A stretch of 62,147 nucleotides of DNA, taken from NCBI GenBank assembly GCA_902632515.1, contig CACPDA010000003.1, positions 1 through 62,147 on the forward strand. The letters are read 5' to 3'. Positions 1 through 7,605 of the stretch are shown here, one piece after another. The notes under the pieces were generated by a model that was given only the letters and a program-made list of their open reading frames with translations, ran no database searches and was not told the origin of the DNA. The stretch is from an uncultured Pelagibacteraceae bacterium. Its GTDB lineage: Bacteria; Pseudomonadota; Alphaproteobacteria; Pelagibacterales; Pelagibacteraceae. Within the stretch, counting starts at the first letter, position 1. The number at the start of each line of letters is the position of its first letter. The translations under genes and the position numbers were made by a program.

Positions 1-2
1 AA

Positions 3-551
3 AGAGATCAATTTAAACCTTTTATTAAAATTATGGAGGAAAGATCAATCGAATCTGAACTTAAAATAGATGATGATTATCGAAAATTAAAAGAAAATCA
101 GAAACAAAGGTATTTTTTTCCTCTTAATCAAGAAACAAATTTTAAAATAAATAAATTTTTTAGAACTATAACAAAAGATAAAAAAAGGCAGAATAAAATC
201 TTAAATATTAAAGGAAGAGAATTTGAAATTAAGAAATATTATGAGGGTATATCTAGATTTGATTTTAAAGAGTTATGTGACCAAAATTTAGGTGCCGAAG
301 ATTATTTAGAAATTTTAAAAGTTTCAAAATTTATTGTAATTGAAAATATTCCCCAATTTTATGATGTCAATTCAAATCAACAGTATAGATTTATAACATT
401 ACTTGATATTATTTATGACAAGAGTATTCCAATTGCAGTCACTGCAAAACAAAATTTAGATCAACTTACTTCATCACAATCTTTAGAAAAACAGTTTAAA
501 CGTACCATAAGTCGTTTATATGAGCTCACATCTACAGACTATAAAAAATGA
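3..551 (+). CDS. zapE: ZapE/AFG1-type ATPase, C-terminal part (5' end outside window)
   Basis: The frame is open to the left edge, so this is the C-terminal part of a longer gene; the first in-window ATG (base 33) is internal. The end matches the ZapE/AFG1 family of P-loop ATPases: an RxQFxPFI start, an FDFKELCDQNLGAEDYLEI segment, a FIVIENIPQFY strand and the RFITLLDIIYD segment, before a family-type tail that includes RTISRLYEL. The Walker motifs lie upstream of the window. ZapE acts at the division site in bacteria, and the mitochondrial relatives act in protein quality control. The stop overlaps the next start by 4 nt (ATGA), implying translational coupling. Confidence 0.85.
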   Translation, partial: RDQFKPFIKIMEERSIESELKIDDDYRKLKENQKQRYFFPLNQETNFKINKFFRTITKDKKRQNKILNIKGREFEIKKYYEGISRFDFKELCDQNLGAEDYLEILKVSKFIVIENIPQFYDVNSNQQYRFITLLDIIYDKSIPIAVTAKQNLDQLTSSQSLEKQFKRTISRLYELTSTDYKK

Positions 552-967
552 TACAAGAATTCCATAATCTTAAAATAAGCACAAACGGTCAAAAGTTATA
601 TGAATTTACTAATCAAACAATTGAATGGATAAAAAAAAATAAATTTAAAGATGGAATACTTAATTTAAGTATTCAACATACTAGTGCATCATTAATTGTT
701 CAAGAAAATGCAGATCCTGATGTTCAAACCGATCTGGTGAATTATTTCAATAATTTAGCTCCTATGAACAAAAAATTGTATATTCACACTACAGAAGGAA
801 AAGATGATATGCCTGCTCATATAAAATCAGCATTAACTAATAATCAAATTTCTTTAAGTATTAAAAATAGTGAATTATTACTTGGGACATGGCAAGGAAT
901 ATATCTTTTTGAACATAGATTAAATCCACAAACAAGAACAATAATTCATCATTTTTTAGGTGAATAA
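548..967 (+). CDS. yjbQ: YjbQ (UPF0047) family protein
   Basis: This is a 139-residue protein, the usual length of the YjbQ/UPF0047 family of small trimeric cytosolic proteins. Family hallmarks are HTSASLIVQENADPDV near residues 45-60, HTTEG near 80, and the C-terminal GTWQGIYLFEHR. Members have been reported to have weak thiamine-phosphate synthase activity, but their real role is unclear. It is translationally coupled to the zapE-type gene by a 4-nt overlap. Its stop lies only about 50 bases before the Fur-like palindrome of the next gene, so it is probably the last gene of the left operon. Confidence 0.9.
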   Translation: MIQEFHNLKISTNGQKLYEFTNQTIEWIKKNKFKDGILNLSIQHTSASLIVQENADPDVQTDLVNYFNNLAPMNKKLYIHTTEGKDDMPAHIKSALTNNQISLSIKNSELLLGTWQGIYLFEHRLNPQTRTIIHHFLGE

Positions 968-1002
968 AAGTTAGTTATAATCATTCTAAAAAATTTTTTT
1001 TC

Positions 1003-1031
1003 TTTTCAAGAAAAATGATGTGAATGATAAT
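1003..1031 (+). promoter_or_regulatory. Possible sigma70 promoter overlapping the Fur-like box
   Basis: TTTTCA (1003-1008, 4/6 to TTGACA) and GATAAT (1026-1031, 5/6 to TATAAT) are separated by 17 bases. The -10 hexamer sits in the centre of the palindrome at 1019-1039, the arrangement expected for repression by steric block. Assigned by eye only. Confidence 0.4.
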
Positions 1032-1039
1032 CATTCACA
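1019..1039. promoter_or_regulatory. Fur-type operator, perfect 10-1-10 palindrome
   Basis: The left arm TGTGAATGAT (1019-1028) and right arm ATCATTCACA (1030-1039) are exact reverse complements around A1029. The core AATGATAATCATT equals the centre of the classical Fur box. The right half ATCATTCACATT is repeated exactly upstream of the ferric-iron binding-protein gene (59579-59590), which supports a shared iron-responsive regulator of the Fur/Mur/Irr group. It lies 44 bases before the start of the cysteine-rich protein gene. Confidence 0.8.
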
Positions 1040-1083
1040 TTAAATTAGATTGTAAATGTTTTCTTATCAGTTAAATTATTTTA

Positions 1084-1266
1084 ATGGAGACACAAAACTA
1101 TAATTGTAAAAAATGCGGATTAACAATTACGTCAGTATGCTCAAAGTGTGATAAAATTGTTGATGTGAAACTTCTTGATAATGGATGTATAGTGCAACAA
1201 ACTAAATGTAATGATTGCGCAAATGTACCTGTTATTAAAGACGTTTGTTCACAACAAAAAGTATAA
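1084..1266 (+). CDS. Small cysteine-rich protein, probable metal binder
   Basis: This 60-residue cytosolic protein (no signal peptide, no membrane segment) has eight cysteines: Cys8-x2-Cys11, Cys19-x2-Cys22, Cys35, Cys42-x2-Cys45 and Cys55. Three CxxC pairs suggest a zinc-ribbon or iron-binding fold. I do not recognise a named family. Its own Fur-like palindrome and overlapping promoter lie just upstream, so expression probably rises when iron (or another metal controlled by that regulator) is scarce. It is a single-gene unit convergent with the photolyase gene. No function is claimed beyond metal binding, which is itself an inference. Confidence 0.7.
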   Translation: METQNYNCKKCGLTITSVCSKCDKIVDVKLLDNGCIVQQTKCNDCANVPVIKDVCSQQKV

Positions 1267-1294
1267 ATAATTCGTATTTAAAAAATATTAATTT

Positions 1295-2716
1295 TTATTT
1301 GTTTTTTAAGCTTTGAAAAGCTTTTAGAGCAGAAGCTCTTGCTTCTTCGTGTATAACAATTGGTTTTGGATAGTCTTTTCCAATAAAAGTATTAATTGCT
1401 TGTTGGTATTTTGCCTCCATTTCCCAAGGTTTATGAATAAATTTTGATGGAACTTTACTAAGTTCTGGAACCCATTTTTTTACATATTTACCCTCTTTGT
1501 CAAATTTTTCACCTTGAAGAATTGGATTGAATATTCGAAAATAAGGAGCTGCATCGGCCCCACAACCAGCAACCCATTGCCACTGAGCAACATTATTCGC
1601 CTTATTAAAATCTAATAAACAATTTCTGAAATGTTTTTCACCTTCGGTCCAATTGATTCTTAAATGTTTTACTAAAAAAGATCCTACAACCATCCTTATT
1701 CTATTGTGCATCCAGCCAGTCTCATATAATTCCCTCATTCCAGCATCAACAATGGGATAACCGGTCATTCCATCTTTCCAAGCTTTAAGAAATTTTTCAT
1801 TTTTAACCCAAGGAAATTTATCAAATTCTTTTCTAAAGTTGCCTTTTAAAAATTCCGGAAAATAGTTTATTAAACTATGAGAAAATTCTCTCCATCCTAG
1901 TTCATTAATATATTTACGGTAACCAATTCCTTTTGTTTTAATTTCATTACACTTTTTCCATATTGTCCCAACATGTATTTGACCAAACTTTATATAAGGT
2001 GATAATTTTGATGTACCCTCAATTGACGGAATATCTCTTGAGGTGCCATAATCCTTAATTTTATTTTCTATTAAGTTTTTGAGTATTTTTTTTGAGCTAT
2101 TTTCAGAAACAATCCAATAATTTTCAAATTTTTTGTGCCAATTTTTTTTAGGTAATATATCATTTGGAGTAATACAAATTTTAAAAAATGATTTAGCTTG
2201 AGATTGTTTTTTAACAATATAGTTTTTAGCAGGAGGACTACCTAAGTAAATTTTTTCAGCAGTTCTCCAAAAAGGAGTGAAAACTTTAAAGGGAGTTTTA
2301 TCATTTTTAGTAACTTCTTGAAATTCATTTAAAATATTACCTTTAAAATATTTAAAATTGATTGCATTTTTAACAAAAATATCTCTTATTTTTTTACCCT
2401 GGGAAATAACATCAGGTTCATAAATCTTATTCCAATAAACTGAAACATTGTCTTTTTTTTTTATTTTTGAAAAAATTTCTAATTCATTTCCTTTTATGAT
2501 TTGAAGATTAATATTATAATTTGCTAAATTTTTTTTAAAATTCTCTAAAGATTTTGATAACCACCACTTTTGAGCCTCTCTTTTATTATCATACTCACTA
2601 TTGTTATAAATATAAAAAGCTATTACATTTTTATGATTTTGTGTTGCATATGAAAGAGCAGCATTATTCTCTATTCTAAAATCTTCTCTTATCCAAACTA
2701 AACCGATATCTGACAT
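1295..2716 (-). CDS. phrB: Deoxyribodipyrimidine photolyase (cryptochrome/photolyase family)
   Basis: The 473-residue protein has the class I photolyase layout: an N-terminal alpha/beta antenna domain beginning GLVWIREDFRIENNAAL, and a helical FAD domain with GWREFSHSLINYFPE, WKDGMTGYPIVDAGMREL, GWMHNRIRMVVGSFLVKHL and WQWVAGCGADAAPYFRIFNP (about residues 379-398). It uses light to split cyclobutane pyrimidine dimers, a fitting function for surface plankton. Length is normal for the family. It is last in a minus-strand run and begins 3 nt after the stop of the PLP enzyme upstream, so it is probably co-transcribed with it although functionally unrelated. Confidence 0.93.
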   Translation of the reverse strand: MSDIGLVWIREDFRIENNAALSYATQNHKNVIAFYIYNNSEYDNKREAQKWWLSKSLENFKKNLANYNINLQIIKGNELEIFSKIKKKDNVSVYWNKIYEPDVISQGKKIRDIFVKNAINFKYFKGNILNEFQEVTKNDKTPFKVFTPFWRTAEKIYLGSPPAKNYIVKKQSQAKSFFKICITPNDILPKKNWHKKFENYWIVSENSSKKILKNLIENKIKDYGTSRDIPSIEGTSKLSPYIKFGQIHVGTIWKKCNEIKTKGIGYRKYINELGWREFSHSLINYFPEFLKGNFRKEFDKFPWVKNEKFLKAWKDGMTGYPIVDAGMRELYETGWMHNRIRMVVGSFLVKHLRINWTEGEKHFRNCLLDFNKANNVAQWQWVAGCGADAAPYFRIFNPILQGEKFDKEGKYVKKWVPELSKVPSKFIHKPWEMEAKYQQAINTFIGKDYPKPIVIHEEARASALKAFQSLKNK

Positions 2717-2719
2717 AAT

Positions 2720-3850
2720 TTATATTTGATTGACTAACTTTTTATACATTTTTTCATCAGTATCACCTTCACATCCAATGACTAAAACATTTGAATTTGA
2801 ATCTAGATTAAGCTCTTTTTTAATCTTTTGATCTTCACAACTGGCAATTAAGCTAATCACTCCAGGTACAGAATTTTCTCCTGCTATAATTTTTTCATCA
2901 CTAAAAGTTGCGTTTCCAAGTAATTTCATAGTTTTTGCAATATCATCATCAGGTAAACTGATACAATACTTTACTGAATTTTTAAGAATTTCCCATGGGA
3001 CTAATGATACTTCTCCACAAGACATACCGCCCATTAAGCTCTCTCTCTTAATATCAATTTTTTCTATTTTTCCAGTTTTAATACTCTCTAAAACACAGGC
3101 AGCGCTATCTGGTTCAACAACCATAGTAGTTGGTATATTTTTTAAATATCTTGCAATACCAGCAACCATCGCACCAGCCATTCCACCTACTCCTGCTTGT
3201 AAAATTATATGAGTAATTTGATTATTCTGTAGTTGATCAAATATTTCTTTCATCATCACTGAATAACCAGCCATGGTATATTTTGGCACCAATAAATAAT
3301 TATTCCAAGCTACATCTTGAACTATTTGCCAATCATTCTCTGTTGATTGTTTAATACATTCAATAAGAGATTTTTCGTAATTACCATTAACTTTAATTAC
3401 ATCAGCTCCAAGGTTTTCCATTGCTCTTCCTCTTTCTTCACTTACAAATTCACTTATAAAAATTTTACATTTAAGACCAAGTCTTTTTGCTCCCCAGGCA
3501 ACAGATCTTCCATGATTACCAGCTGTTGCAGTTGAAACCGTTATATTTTTATTTCCTTTTGAGATTTTTTCTACAGCATATGCCCCACCTAATGCTTTAA
3601 AAGATTTCAAATCAAATCTTTTACTTTCATCTTTATAAAAGATATTTTTTAAATTTAATTCTTTAGATAATTTATTTAAATTAATTAATGGAGTAGGTGA
3701 ATATCCATTCCAGTTCTTTATACTAAAATATGCATCATCAATTTCTTGTTTGGGTAGTAATTTTAGTATTTGATCTTTTTTGAATGAATAGTTTTTATTA
3801 GAAAGGAATTCAGAATACTTCCAAATGTGCCCATTAGATAAGATTGTCAT
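2720..3850 (-). CDS. Diaminopropionate ammonia-lyase-like PLP enzyme
   Basis: This 376-residue fold-type II PLP protein has the order of motifs typical of diaminopropionate ammonia-lyase: NGYSPTPL (49-55), KDESKRFDLKSFKALGGAYA with the presumed PLP lysine Lys85, TAGNHGRSVAW (109-119), VQDVAWNNY with Asp179, and a glycine-rich phosphate loop GVGGMAGAMVAG. The family reaction is beta-elimination of diaminopropionate (and serine) to pyruvate and ammonia. One oddity: the family motif T-D-G-N-H-G-R reads T-A-G-N-H-G-R here, so an Asp reported as catalytic is Ala110. The substrate may therefore differ, for example serine or threonine. It sits 3 nt after the GmaS-like gene, suggesting an amino-acid or ammonia-releasing step linked to it. 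Confidence 0.75.
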   Translation of the reverse strand: MTILSNGHIWKYSEFLSNKNYSFKKDQILKLLPKQEIDDAYFSIKNWNGYSPTPLINLNKLSKELNLKNIFYKDESKRFDLKSFKALGGAYAVEKISKGNKNITVSTATAGNHGRSVAWGAKRLGLKCKIFISEFVSEERGRAMENLGADVIKVNGNYEKSLIECIKQSTENDWQIVQDVAWNNYLLVPKYTMAGYSVMMKEIFDQLQNNQITHIILQAGVGGMAGAMVAGIARYLKNIPTTMVVEPDSAACVLESIKTGKIEKIDIKRESLMGGMSCGEVSLVPWEILKNSVKYCISLPDDDIAKTMKLLGNATFSDEKIIAGENSVPGVISLIASCEDQKIKKELNLDSNSNVLVIGCEGDTDEKMYKKLVNQI

Positions 3851-3853
3851 GAT

Positions 3854-5179
3854 CTAACAGTCTAACGTATTATCTCTTTCCCACCTAGTAATAGACTTTG
3901 TTTTATCGAAACTTTCTTTTTGATTAAATTCTTTAATTTCTGAATTCCTAAGTTTTATATAACTTTTAATAACATTTTCTCCAAATGCTTCAATCATATC
4001 TTTGTTACTTTGAAGTTGTTCTAGAGATTGGGAAAGCTCATCTGGCAACTTTGGAAGATCTGGATATTTTTCATAATCTTCGTACATATTACAATTAAGT
4101 GGATTGCCTGGGTCAATCTTATTTTTCAAACCGTCTAAACCTGCTGCTAAAACACTTGCTTGTAATAAATAAGGATTTGCAGATCCATCCATTAATCTCA
4201 ACTCAAATCTTCCTGGATCAGGAATTCTAATCATATGAGTTCTGTTGTTGCCCGTAAAAGAGATACTACTAGGTGACCATGATGCACCTGATTTAGTTGG
4301 AGGTGCATTAATTCGTCTATAACTATTTATAGTTGGATTGAAAAAGGTTGATAATGAGGAAGCATTTTTTATCACTCCACCTAGAAAATTATATGCCATT
4401 TTACTTAAACCTAAATCATCTGATTTATCTAAAAATTTATTTTTTTTTCCATCCCATACAGAAATATGTGCATGACATCCATTCCCTGTTAAATTTTCAA
4501 ATGGTTTAGGCATAAATGTAGCTCTTAAGCCATGCTTCTCAGCAATTGTTTTAACCATAAATTTAAAAAAAGCATGTCGATCTGCAGTTATTAAACAATC
4601 TGCAAAATCCCAATTCATCTCAAATTGACCATTAGCATCTTCATGATCATTTTGATATGGGCCCCAACCCATTTCAATCATGCAATCACAAATTTCCTTA
4701 ATTAAATCATATCTTCTCATTAAAGCAGATTGATCATAACAAGGTTTTGATTGTGTATCTCTAGAATCAGCTATTGAATTTCCATCAGATGAAATTAAGA
4801 AATATTCACATTCAACACCCGATTTCATCGTTAAACCTTTTTTTTCTAGTTTTTTGATTTGTTTTTTAAGCATAATTCTTGGAGATGCATCAACCGGCTT
4901 ACCATTCATCCAAAGATCAGAAGCTAACCATCCAACTTCTTTATTCCATGGTAATTGAATTAAGCTATCAGGATCTGGCACTCCAAACATATCTGCATCT
5001 GCTGGCGACATGTCTAACCATGCAGCAAACCCAGCAAACCCAGCACCTGTTTCTTGCATTTCTTTGATTGCATGAGCTGGAACTAATTTTGATCTTAATA
5101 CTCCGAATAAATCAACAAAACTTATTAAGAAATATTTTATTTTTTTTTCTCTAGCTATTTTGAATAAATTTTTTGACAT
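3854..5179 (-). CDS. gmaS: Glutamine-synthetase-type ligase, probable gamma-glutamylmethylamide synthetase
   Basis: At 441 residues this has GlnT/GmaS length. The N-terminal beta-grasp region carries IKYFLISFVDLFG, GAGFAGFAAWLD and PDPDSLIQLPW. The catalytic domain carries GVECEYFLI, NDHEDANGQFEMNWDF, MPKPFENLTGNGCHAHISVWDG and the RFELRLMDGSANPYL ending. GmaS joins glutamate and methylamine with ATP, the first step of the N-methylglutamate pathway; GlnT makes glutamine. Mgs-type subunits, an Amt transporter and TMA/TMAO enzymes nearby favour GmaS. Of the two ligases of this superfamily in the window, this one is closer in motifs and length to the GmaS/GlnT group as I recall it. A choice between methylamine and ammonia cannot be made from sequence alone. 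Confidence 0.75.
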   Translation of the reverse strand: MSKNLFKIAREKKIKYFLISFVDLFGVLRSKLVPAHAIKEMQETGAGFAGFAAWLDMSPADADMFGVPDPDSLIQLPWNKEVGWLASDLWMNGKPVDASPRIMLKKQIKKLEKKGLTMKSGVECEYFLISSDGNSIADSRDTQSKPCYDQSALMRRYDLIKEICDCMIEMGWGPYQNDHEDANGQFEMNWDFADCLITADRHAFFKFMVKTIAEKHGLRATFMPKPFENLTGNGCHAHISVWDGKKNKFLDKSDDLGLSKMAYNFLGGVIKNASSLSTFFNPTINSYRRINAPPTKSGASWSPSSISFTGNNRTHMIRIPDPGRFELRLMDGSANPYLLQASVLAAGLDGLKNKIDPGNPLNCNMYEDYEKYPDLPKLPDELSQSLEQLQSNKDMIEAFGENVIKSYIKLRNSEIKEFNQKESFDKTKSITRWERDNTLDC

Positions 5180-5195
5180 AAATTAGGTTAACACA

Positions 5196-5351
5196 TTATT
5201 TAAAAAATGAAAAAATTGTTTCTTTGTAATAAATTAAGTTAACTACTATAATTACTATTACCGCAAGTATTACTCCATATTTTGCTTTTGGAAAAGCAAC
5301 TCCACGCATTTTGCTTGGTCTTAATTCATCATTATTATTTTCTTTTGTCAT
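5196..5351 (-). CDS. Small single-pass membrane protein
   Basis: A 51-codon frame starting with ATG (5351-5349) and ending with TAA (5198-5196) encodes a hydrophilic N-terminus rich in Asn/Asp/Glu, a basic stretch RPSKMRGVAFPKAKYG, and one hydrophobic helix GVILAVIVIIVVNLIYY (residues 26-42). The positive residues before the helix suggest the N-terminus is cytoplasmic. It lies between the terminator behind the amt operon and the gmaS-like gene, 16 nt before the latter, so it probably leads the gmaS transcript. No family recognised. A small subunit of the transporter or a leader peptide are both possible. Confidence 0.55.
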   Translation of the reverse strand: MTKENNNDELRPSKMRGVAFPKAKYGVILAVIVIIVVNLIYYKETIFSFFK

Positions 5352-5364
5352 TTTATGATAAAGT

Positions 5365-5395
5365 AAAAAAAGGGCGCCACAATTAAGTAGCGCCC
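5365..5395 (-). terminator. Rho-independent terminator after amt operon
   Basis: Read on the minus strand: GGGCGC (5395-5390), a 12-base loop, GCGCCC (5377-5372), then seven T (5371-5365). The all-G/C stem stands out in this AT-rich DNA. It ends the amt and 76-residue-protein transcript and separates it from the gmaS-like unit. Confidence 0.88.
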
Positions 5396-5411
5396 AAATT
5401 TTATTTTTTAA

Positions 5412-5642
5412 TTACCACTCAGCAATATTGCTTTTATGGTCGTTAGCTCCATGTCTTTTTCTCGATAATCTCTCAAGTTCATCACTTTCAGATTTCGCTG
5501 TCAAAACATGCCAACCTACCCATAAAATAATAGCAAGTATTACTAGTAGACCTTCGCTTGATCCAGCACCAGGATAAACAGCTCCTACAACTTCTTCTGC
5601 AGGTTTGTTCAGGTGATCGATCCAGTTTGTAACTGTAGCCAT
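5412..5642 (-). CDS. Small membrane protein associated with Amt
   Basis: This 76-residue protein has one hydrophobic helix (LLVILAIILWVGWHVL, about residues 32-47), a short N-terminal segment and a charged C-terminal tail containing DELERLSRKRHGANDHK. A strong Shine-Dalgarno sequence AAAGGAGAT precedes the ATG. It lies 12 nt after the ammonium transporter and immediately before the terminator, so it is co-transcribed with it. I do not recognise a family. By position it is a plausible accessory or regulatory partner of the transporter, perhaps in place of a GlnK-type regulator, which is absent here. Confidence 0.72.
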   Translation of the reverse strand: MATVTNWIDHLNKPAEEVVGAVYPGAGSSEGLLVILAIILWVGWHVLTAKSESDELERLSRKRHGANDHKSNIAEW

Positions 5643-5654
5643 ATTTTATCTCCT

Positions 5655-7055
5655 TTACCTGGTTGCGGATGAAACTGCTCTTTCATCTCTTTTAGCATCT
5701 TCCATCATTTCATAGTCAAGTCCAGCTATCTCAACCTCACGAGGGATTCTTAATTTACCCATTCCATGAAGCACTTTAGCTATGACATAACCTGGTATTA
5801 GTCCAAGAACTACAAACATTATTAATGCTCCTAAGAACTGTCCTAATGGGTTAATTGAAGCGTAAGTTGTTCCATCCCACATAGCACCAACACTGTATCC
5901 AGATGCTGGATAGCCATTTAGAACAAAACCACATATCACTAGACCAATAAATCCAGCATAACCATGAACTGCAACAGCACCAACAGCATCATCAATTTTG
6001 AACTTACGTTCAACCCAATAATGTAGTTTGTATGAAATCACAACACCGATCATACCAATGATCATTGCTTGAATTGGATGATATAAGTCATTTCCAGCTG
6101 AAGCACATATGATACCTGCTAGTCCACTTGAGTATGTCCAGAAAGGATCACCTTTAGCAATCCAATAACCAGCCAATAAACCACCTGATAACGACATCAA
6201 GAAGTTAAATGTAATACCACTAAGTGTAGTAGGGGTTACGTATATGTTTGTAGCAGTCCAATAACTTATGCCTTCCATACCGTATTCAGGTCCAAGATCA
6301 AAAATTGGTATATTACAAGCTGCGTAAAATCCCCAGAAACCAGTATAAATTAAAAATAATCCAACTGTAACTAACCAAGGATTTCTTGGCCCAATGTTTC
6401 TCGGTTCTCCGCTAGATGAAAATTTTCCAATTCTTGGTCCTAAAACCATAAGAACACCTAAAGCAAATCCACCAGCTATTGCATGAATTACTCCTGATGC
6501 ATAAGCATCATGGTATCCTAATAGTTTAAGCATCCAGCCATCAAAGTGCCATCCCCAAGCAGCATCAATCACCCAAAAACAAGAACCGATTGCAATTGCT
6601 AAAATTCCAAATGCAAAAGTTGTGATTCTTTCAATGATTGCCCCTGAAACGATAGAAGCAGCTGTCCAAGAAAATAAAAGGAATGCAGCCCAGAAAACTC
6701 CTGAAATGTGGTCTCCTAAGTTTACAGCCATTAAATCACTTGTTGCTTTATACCAAGTAGCACTAAAAGCAGAATCATCTGTAATTAGCGCAGTACTCTC
6801 ATTCATTATTGATGGTGCTAAACCCGGCCCTGTCGGGAAAGCCCAATAAATCCACCAACCAAATAAAAACCAAGTAACTGTTACCAAAGGTATCAGCATA
6901 GTGTTTTTCATAAGAGTATGTTGGTGATGTTTGTATCGAGAAGCTCCAACTTCATACATACAGAAACCGACGTGAATTAAAAACATCAGTACCACCGTTA
7001 CCCAGTAGTAAAATTCTGTAAATATAGTAGTAAGAGCACCTAACTGATCAGTCAT
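5655..7055 (-). CDS. amt: Ammonium/methylammonium transporter (Amt family)
   Basis: The 466-residue membrane protein has about 11 transmembrane segments. Family residues are present: Asp183 and His191 in YHDAYASGVIHAIAGG, and His364 in DDAVGAVAVHGYAG, the pore twin histidines. A GGAGAGAGG Shine-Dalgarno sequence precedes the ATG. Amt proteins move ammonium and also methylammonium across the inner membrane. Placement between mgs-like genes and the gmaS-like gene suggests that methylammonium uptake, or recapture of ammonium released from amines, is its role here; that is inference. A weak terminator-like hairpin at 7122-7150 separates it from the mgs operon upstream. Confidence 0.95.
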   Translation of the reverse strand: MTDQLGALTTIFTEFYYWVTVVLMFLIHVGFCMYEVGASRYKHHQHTLMKNTMLIPLVTVTWFLFGWWIYWAFPTGPGLAPSIMNESTALITDDSAFSATWYKATSDLMAVNLGDHISGVFWAAFLLFSWTAASIVSGAIIERITTFAFGILAIAIGSCFWVIDAAWGWHFDGWMLKLLGYHDAYASGVIHAIAGGFALGVLMVLGPRIGKFSSSGEPRNIGPRNPWLVTVGLFLIYTGFWGFYAACNIPIFDLGPEYGMEGISYWTATNIYVTPTTLSGITFNFLMSLSGGLLAGYWIAKGDPFWTYSSGLAGIICASAGNDLYHPIQAMIIGMIGVVISYKLHYWVERKFKIDDAVGAVAVHGYAGFIGLVICGFVLNGYPASGYSVGAMWDGTTYASINPLGQFLGALIMFVVLGLIPGYVIAKVLHGMGKLRIPREVEIAGLDYEMMEDAKRDERAVSSATR

Positions 7056-7121
7056 ATCCTCTCTCCATATTAGTTTCTGAAAGCCTATAAAATTTAAGAG
7101 GGTGTGACAAATAAAACAATC

Positions 7122-7150
7122 ATCAAAAACCTAATGTTGACATCAGGTTT
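7122..7150 (-). terminator. Probable terminator at end of mgs operon
   Basis: On the minus strand AAACCTGATG (7150-7141) can pair with CATTAGGTTT (7136-7127), 10 bp with one G-T pair and a four-base loop, followed by more T residues to 7125. The T tract is short (five including the stem end), so it may be leaky and allow read-through into amt. Confidence 0.55.
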
Positions 7151-7179
7151 AAAAAAAAAATCAACTTTTGATTGAGTAA

Positions 7180-7596
7180 TTAAAATTTTAAGTAAGCTTT
7201 TTTCAAATCAACAAGAGGGTGTTTTGGAGACATTTGAAATTTGACTAAAAGTTCTCTAGCTATCATGTCCCTGTCTTGTTGATTGTTTGGTAGTTTAATT
7301 GATTTTGGAATAGTTACCCAACCGTTAGCATTTCTACAGAATACCGCAGGCCTTCCTTCCTCATAACCCATGTGAACATCTTCTAACCAATTAAGGTCAT
7401 CCCAGCCCATTGCCTCAACATATTTTTTTAGAAAAGGAGTCATCTTGCTATAATCAGGAAGTAGATTAACGTCATATCTATAACCAATTGATTGACCAAT
7501 CATCTTTTCCCGAGCTGTTTCTTTTTTCTTGCCTAATTGTTGATCTTTAACAGTTATTGATTTTGTAACTTTCTTTTTATTTTTTTTCTTAGCCAT
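7180..7596 (-). CDS. Conserved protein of unknown function in mgs operon
   Basis: This 138-residue soluble protein begins with a strongly basic tract (MAKKKNKKKVTK) followed by a globular region: YRYDVNLLPDYSKMTPFLKKYVEAMGWDDLNWLEDVHMG, then GRPAVFCRNANGWVTIPKSIKLPN. No family recognised and no catalytic motif is evident. It lies 9 nt after the FMN subunit gene mgsC and before a terminator, so it is the last gene of the mgs operon. A role as an assembly factor or extra subunit of the glutamate-synthase-like complex is possible. The lysine-rich start resembles that of the preceding gene product. Confidence 0.7.
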   Translation of the reverse strand: MAKKKNKKKVTKSITVKDQQLGKKKETAREKMIGQSIGYRYDVNLLPDYSKMTPFLKKYVEAMGWDDLNWLEDVHMGYEEGRPAVFCRNANGWVTIPKSIKLPNNQQDRDMIARELLVKFQMSPKHPLVDLKKAYLKF

Positions 7597-7605
7597 AATT
7601 ACTAT

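Noticed and set aside
991..1015. Terminator of yjbQ (TTTTCTT with AAGAAAA)
   Set aside because: The stem is all A/T and is not followed by a T run; it is within background for this composition.
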